64,000 nt of DNA from Coniella vitis (taxonomy: Eukaryota > Ascomycota > Sordariomycetes > Diaporthales > Schizoparmaceae), in contig WUJK01000005.1 in the NCBI GenBank assembly GCA_011317545.1, forward strand, positions 2,046,001 to 2,110,000. Reading direction: 5' to 3'. The notes below the pieces were generated by a model. It was not told the DNA's origin and searched no databases. It saw nothing but the letters and a program-made list of their open reading frames with translations. Below, piece by piece: positions 58,462-64,000 of the stretch. The position numbers and the translations under genes were made by a program. Position 1 is the stretch's first letter; each line of letters opens with the position of its first letter.

Positions 58462-61228
58462 ATGAACAACGTCAACATGGCTGGCAACATGCCCATGGTC
58501 CCTGGACCTCCCGTTGGCCCTGCCATGCCCATGATGGCTAATGGCGGTGTTGCCCCTCCAGCAGGACCTCGTCCCCAACAGATCAACGAGGCTAACAAGC
58601 ACCTTCTCAACACTTATATTTACGAGTATTTCTTGCGCAACGACATGGTTGACTGTGCGCGTGCGCTCCTGAGCTCTGACCCTCAAATCAAGGTTCAAGA
58701 CGGCCCGAATGTCCGCCGTGATGAGAACGGCAACCTGATTGGCAACGGCGTTGGTGACTCCATGGATGTCGACAGCAAAGATGGCATCGACACAAAGGGC
58801 GCAGAGGGTCTGCCGCTGCCATCCATTCCCAATCCCAGTCTGGACAATCCCTTCCTCTACGAATGGTTTTGTCTGTTCTGGGACATGTTCAATGCGCAAA
58901 AGGGCAAGAGCGGCAATGTTCAGGTGAACACCTACATGAACCATACCCAGGTACGCGGTCTTGCTCTCTCGTTCCCTGCTACTGCACATTTGCACCGAGC
59001 TGGGTATAATTACTGACAATGGCCTCTAGAACCAGTCGCGTCTTCGCCAAAATCAAACTGACATGCTGCGCAATATCCGCCCAGACATGGCTGCCCAGCA
59101 GCAGCTGCAGATGATGCGCATGCAGACTGGTGGCATGAACATGGCCATGAAACAACCCAACAATATTGCCCAGCGGGCCATGGCCAACAACCAGAACAAG
59201 TAAGCGTTCATTCAATGATGCAGGTAGAATGACATGATCCTCGTCTAACAAGTCTTTTCTCCACCCCCCTCACAGCCCTCAGATGATGCAAATGCTTCAG
59301 CAGCAAAAGCAGACTCAGATGCAGCGAGACCCCTCGGATATGGATGGCAATCGCGCACGACAGTCATCTCCAGGCTCGGCTGAGAACGCTCCATCGCCAT
59401 CCAAGCGGCCTCACCTTGATGGCGGTGCCCCCTTCAACCCCGCGCAACAAGGCATGATGCCCAACGGAAGACCAGGCCCAGCAGGGCAGGGAATGCCAGG
59501 CCAGCAGGTAGGACCCAGCCCCTCACATTTGCAGCACACCACCATGCAACTGCTTCTTTCCCGTGGCGCATCACTGATCCCAGAACAGTTTGCCACTTTC
59601 CCAAACCAGTCCCCAGCCGTCCAGCAAAAGACCATTGCCACATATGCTCAAAATCTTCAGCAGCAGCAGAGCGCGCAGATGCCCAAGAATAACGCGATGC
59701 CCAACGCCAATGGTCCTCCTGGTCAAGGTTCGCCCATGGTTCCCCAAGGACCCGATGGAGCGGCCATCACCAACTTCTACAATGCTGAAGGCATGGGCGG
59801 ACCTGGTAGCATCAGGCCTGGCACTGGACCAGGCGCGGCCCAGCAGCCAGGTGGAAGCAACCATGCTCTCCAAGACTACCAGATGCAGCTCATGCTTCTC
59901 GAGCAGCAAAACAAAAAGAGGCTCATGATGGCTCGCCAGGAGCAAGATGGTAGCAGCAACATCCCCATGCCACGCGAGGGGCCTGTCGGCCCTGGAGGCC
60001 CAGGAGGCCCCCCTGGCGCAGCTGCCCCCTTCCAAGGCGCCTCGCCTCAAGGCGCAAGGCCTGGGGCTTCGCCGAATCCAAATGAGATGAAGCGTCCCCC
60101 GCCGCAAATGAACCCGGCTGGTATGGGCTCCCCCATGGCCGAGGGCGGTCAGTCTCGTGGATCGCCCAATAATTCCATGTTTATGGGCAATCAGATGGAT
60201 CCTAACCAAAATCCTCACTTCTTTAAAGATAACATGAATGGCATGGCAGCGGCTGGCAACATGCCTGGCGGTCCTCAGATGAACGGCATGCGCCCACCAA
60301 GCTCTCACCCTCAGCCGCCATTCAACGGACCAATGAACCCCGCGCAGCAACAAATGATGGCCGCTCGCCAGGGACAAATGGCAGGTCCTCCCGGGCAGCA
60401 GATGCAGTGGCAACAACAAGGTGGCCCAGCTGGCCCCAACGGTAACCCGATGGTGCCCCAGGGCCAAACGCCGCAACAGGTCCAAGGTACTCCTCGCCAG
60501 AGCAACGCCATGCCACCGCCAGCTCAACCTGCTGCTGCCGCCGCCGCTGCTGCTGCCGCCAACGCGCGCAATACCTCGTCCCCACAGGTCCCCAATGCTG
60601 CACCGCCCACACCCTCAGCAACCAACAAGCCCGCACCCAAGAAGAAAGACACGAAGAATGCCAAGGATAAGGTGAGTGACAGAATCTGCCCCCTTTTGCG
60701 TGCTCGTCCGTGTATAGTAACGTTTCTCTAAACAAAGCGCGCTGCGAATCAGAAGAAGTCGAATCCCAACCTCAACAATACTGGAGCAACGCCCGTCTCT
60801 GAGCCTGCTGCGGAAGCTGAGGCCCCCACGCCCACCGCTCCCATTACGCCCGTCAACCCGCAGCAGAATCTTAACCGTCCCGGTCAAAATGCGGCTCCAG
60901 CCCAGGCAATGCCCAATGGACAAGCGGCCGCACCTGTTCCTCCACAGGCCGCAGCTCCTATGGTTCCCCCTCCAGACCCAAGCCAAAACTTCAACATGGA
61001 CACTATGGTCAGTTCCTCATAGCATGTTCTCAGATGTCTTGCTGTCTGCTAACTCGTGGTACCATGTAGGGCGACTTTGCTCTGGACTATGCTAACCCTC
61101 TGGCCTCGACTGATGTGCTCAACGACTTTGACTTTGACTCTTTCCTTCACGACAACGAAGGTGGTGATGGCGGGTTCGACTTTACCGCAACGGGGACATT
61201 CATGGACACTGACGGGATCGAGACCTAG
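58462..61228 (+). CDS. som1: LisH-domain regulator Som1/Flo8 family
   Basis: Som1/SomA/Flo8 proteins act downstream of cAMP-PKA in the nucleus and control adhesion, development and, in pathogens, host invasion. Five exons, 58462-58950, 59030-59199, 59276-60671, 60738-61007 and 61070-61228, join in phase to give 827 residues. The LisH dimerisation motif lies at about 46-78 (H-L-L-N-T-Y-I-Y-E-Y-F-L-R-N, then C-A-R-A-L-L), with a second conserved block at about 130-150 (F-L-Y-E-W-F-C-L-F-W-D-M-F). The middle is Gln/Pro/Met/Gly-rich low complexity with a poly-Ala run near 575. The acidic, aromatic tail (D-V-L-N-D-F-D-F-D-S-F-L) looks like a transactivation segment. The leader is very long. Confidence 0.93.
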
Positions 61229-62730
61229 GAGGCTGATCCCATTTTCTCCTATCCGTAGAAGCCCAGGGTGTTGTGCTGATCTCCACCATGGCACGGCACC
61301 AACCACATTTTGTCGATACCCCAAAATTTCTTTGTATTCTTGCTTAACAACAATCTTGGATTCCATGCGCTCTTCTGCGAAAAAGACACCTCACACGTCG
61401 AGATTTTCCTTGTATTCCCTTTTCCCTCTTCTGTCTTGCCGCATCTTTGAGGCATCAGGAGATGAGCCTGGAACACGAAACAGTCACTGCATCCAAGAGT
61501 CACTTCCTTCCTATAGCGCAGGAAGACATGACGGATGTGGAGCCGGAATCGGTTGCATAGCTCTCTTCTTGGTACGGATCATTTTCTTTATGTTTTCTTT
61601 TGGGCTGGGCTTGTCTTGTCTCTGATATTGGTGCTTGCGGGGTTTAAGGGGCCTTTCTAGTGTAATGCATCTTGGTGACGGCCATGTCTGTGCGACATGG
61701 ACCTTCGCAATCACGGTTTTTCCGACAGTGTAGCAATCAAAGGTTGTTCATTCGTTCTTGAGTTGCTTGTTTATTTTCACAGTTGAAAAGCTCGCAAGCT
61801 CTCTTGTTACGCTTCCAAGGGCCCTGTGACAAGGAGTCTGTTTCCGTATTCATCTTTGTGTGGTTGGTTTTTCCAACAGAATATTACAGGGCAACTGGCA
61901 CGAATACAACGCTGGCTTACTGGAAACTACAAATCAATCGATCATGGATCCGTTTGTAGTGTCAAGAAAGTTCGTTTAGAGTTGATTCATGTTGATATAC
62001 AGAGCCGAGAAGTCCCAGCGTTATTCGTTCTTTCAGCTTTTTATCTTGGGTTAGAGTTTAGGCAATTCATGATGATCCTTTTTTTTTCTCCTGGGAAGGA
62101 TGGGCATTTGTTTCTGCATGGATTGTTTGAGCGTTGCCTACCGAGGTGACTGGTACTACTAAATTCATCCAGGTTGGATGAAAAGGTCTTGTATGATTCC
62201 ATCACGGGACTATTTTTTCCCTTCTCCCTTGACGCTGATGAGCTTTGATGTGGTATCGAGCTTTTTTGATGTAAGTGAGTGTAATCAGGCTGTCAGGGCA
62301 GCCTGAGTCAACTGCTTAGGTCCTTGGGAATCCTGTTTTTATGTAGAGGAAAATATGAATTCAAAGGTAGACAAAGGTATTATCATGTGTTTGATGTGTG
62401 GTGTATTGAAATGTCACTTTCTTGGTAAGTAGACTGAACAAACGGATTTGGATGACGAGTGCCGAAGTACCTAAGCGTATTTGGTATCTGGACCAACGAT
62501 ACTCGTCCAATGAATGAATGGTTGGCTATATTCCATTACGGTCTCAACATCCCCCCGCGTTTACACAAGACAATGACCTTGATCAACGCGCGTCCCACTG
62601 CTAGTGTTTAGGCTTATGGTTGTCATTCAAAGAGTTTGGGGATGAACCTGGGCTCTAAAAATAATAGTCTTGCACAATTATGTGTCATGCTTGACTTGAC
62701 AGCTTGTGTATCCAAGGGCATATCATGCTT

Positions 62731-62773
<43 letters not shown>

Positions 62774-62832
62774 CAAAGTATACCAACAGTAGGACGCGAC
62801 GCAGGTAGAGGAGATGCGTAAGTTGCTACCAG
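61229..62832. other. Convergent intergenic region
   Basis: About 1.6 kb between the convergent som1 and permease genes, T-rich, holding the 3' untranslated regions and a 41-nt T tract. No supported gene. Confidence 0.55.
62733..62773. repeat. 41-nt poly-T tract
   Basis: Forty-one consecutive T residues, about 60-100 bp beyond the permease stop. Homopolymers of this length are often unstable and may be miscounted in the assembly. Confidence 0.9.
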
Positions 62833-64000
62833 CTAGGACGCAGACAACGCCTCAGTTTTGTCGGTTATTGTTGCCTTGCTTTCAGCATGCTTTGTCGCTT
62901 CAGCCAAGTCTGGTTGTGAGGAGCGTACAGTTCCTGGCTCTTGGATTACCGCTGCTTTTCGCCGTTTGTCGCTGAGGATGGAGATAAATTAGCAGCCGGA
63001 TTATTTGGGTTCCCAATTTCAACTAGAAGATGAGACAACAGGAGCAAGAAAAGAACAAGAATGAACATTACCCGTTTGGTCCAAAAAGCAAATGGGCAAT
63101 CCACGTCATAATCACCAGACAGCCAACCATGACAGCACTGTACAGGTACCCCTTGGGATAGCGAGGCGCCTCCACGGTCGGGTACACAAAGTTCGGCACA
63201 AACGCGTTCGTCGCCGTGCCGACAGCCGTCATGATGGTCAGCGTCAGCGCGCGCTCCTCGTTGCTCCCCCGGAGGATACTGTTGGCCCAGCCGTAGAGCA
63301 CCGACGACACAGCCACGGCCGAGTACGTCACGCTGAAGGCGAACCATTTGGCCGCCTCGGGCACGTGCCACACGCTGAGGATGACGAGAGCGGTCAGGTT
63401 GAGCGCCGAGGCGACGGTGATGGCCGTCGCCCGCGAGACCCACAGGTCCGTCGCGTAGTTGGTGACGAGGACGAAGAAGATGCCCAGCGCGGGGCTCAGG
63501 GCCGCGAGCTGGTTCATGGTGGCTGTGTCGTAGCGCGCGAGGCTCTCGATCCACAGCAAGAAGGCCGCGGAGTTGGCCGAGGTGTTGAAGAAGATGGTGT
63601 CCCAGGCGACAAGCACCCAGAACTGCCAGTTGGTGAAGATGCGGCGCAGGAGGGCCCGGGAAAAGGGCGTCTGGCGGACGGGGGCGCCGTGGCGCGCGAG
63701 GCGCGCGCGCGCGAGGGCCAGCTCGTGCTGCTTCAGGACGAGCCGGTTGGGCCTGTCGGGCGTGCCCGGCCAGATGAAGTAGCCGACGAGGGCCATGGGC
63801 AGCGTGAGGATGGCGTTGATGATGAAGAGCCACCGCCAGCCGGCGAGGCCGTCGCGCCCGTCGAGATAGCTCGTTGCGGCGGCCTGGAGCAAGCTGGCTG
63901 TGAGGGTGCCCAGCGTCAAGCCTGCGTAAAAGGTGCCGCCGCGGCGGCCCATTTCGTCGCTGCGGTACCATGAGCCGAGCACAAAGTGGACGCCGGGGAA
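62833..64000 (-). CDS. MFS permease, Dal5/Fen2-Liz1-like anion:cation symporter family (5' partial)
   Basis: This is the C-terminal part of a major facilitator transporter; the start lies beyond the right edge. The frame enters at 64000 with F-P-G-V-H-F-V-L-G-S-W-Y-R, the end of TM4 in this family. It runs to 63072, then splices (donor GTAATG, acceptor CAG before 62971) to a last exon, 62971-62833, encoding a hydrophilic tail of 45 residues ending T-E-A-L-S-A-S. About 355 residues and eight membrane segments are visible. F-N-T-S-A-N-S-A-A-F-L-L-W-I and V-E-A-P-R-Y-P-K-G-Y match the pantothenate/allantoate permease group. An unspliced reading would end at P-N-G. The substrate (pantothenate, allantoate or another small acid) is not decidable. 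Confidence 0.88.

Noticed and set aside
63092..63973. 293-codon plus-strand frame at the right edge
   Set aside because: Antisense to the MFS permease; Arg/Gly/Asp-rich and domain-free.
1..64000. tRNA, rRNA, CRISPR or biosynthetic gene cluster
   Set aside because: I looked for B-box-like GGTTCGA contexts on both strands, spaced direct repeats and cluster backbone enzymes. None was found, though a scan by eye can miss intron-containing tRNAs.

Overview
The window comes from a filamentous ascomycete, most likely a Sordariomycete. Genes have short GT-AG introns of about 50-190 bp, several with CTAAC/CTGAC-type branch points. The gene set is typically fungal: a Ste2-type pheromone receptor, a Som1/Flo8-type LisH regulator, a CIA84-type complex I assembly factor and a protein kinase joined to a zinc finger. 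The left end carries an AT-rich block nearly devoid of CpA/TpG, the mark of repeat-induced point mutation (RIP). I cannot name the species from sequence alone.

Layout. Positions 1-5450 are RIP-mutated, non-coding DNA holding a decayed Ty3/Gypsy retrotransposon on the minus strand that runs off the left edge, followed by trinucleotide and low-complexity tracts. From about 5.5 kb on, the DNA is ordinary euchromatin. In order: an unknown protein (6.0-7.4 kb, -); IMP3 (-) divergent from mitoribosomal protein S18 (+); CIA84 (-); a coiled-coil protein with an in-frame stop ahead of a coding-like extension (+); UBR7 (-) divergent from MCM2 (+), with an MCB box between them; an intracellular GH3 beta-glucosidase (+); a membrane-anchored class 3 aldehyde dehydrogenase (-); a large disordered protein (-); the Ste2-type receptor (-); a signal-peptide aldo/keto reductase (+); a kinase-zinc-finger protein (-); the seven-knuckle Gis2/CNBP protein (-); a two-helix membrane protein (-); SNRNP40 (-) divergent from BET3 (+); SOM1 (+) behind a 5.2 kb gene-free stretch; and a partial MFS permease (-) at the right edge.

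The genes are mostly housekeeping (ribosome assembly, mitochondrial translation and assembly, replication, splicing, vesicle tethering, ubiquitin) mixed with developmental and sensing genes (ste2, som1). There is no biosynthetic cluster, CRISPR array, rRNA, or tRNA that I could recognise. Gene models were spliced by eye and checked for reading phase; most end with exact phase agreement.

The observations most worth a second look are: (i) the in-frame TAG at 14870 that splits a repeated M-G-G-x-x-M-Q-R motif family and could be removed by a 60-nt in-frame intron; (ii) a short palindrome family (core TACATAGTACTATGTA) that recurs only between genes; (iii) the kinase-zinc-finger architecture; (iv) 9-nt microexons in BET3 and possibly in the kinase gene; and (v) the sharply bounded, CpA-exhausted RIP block.
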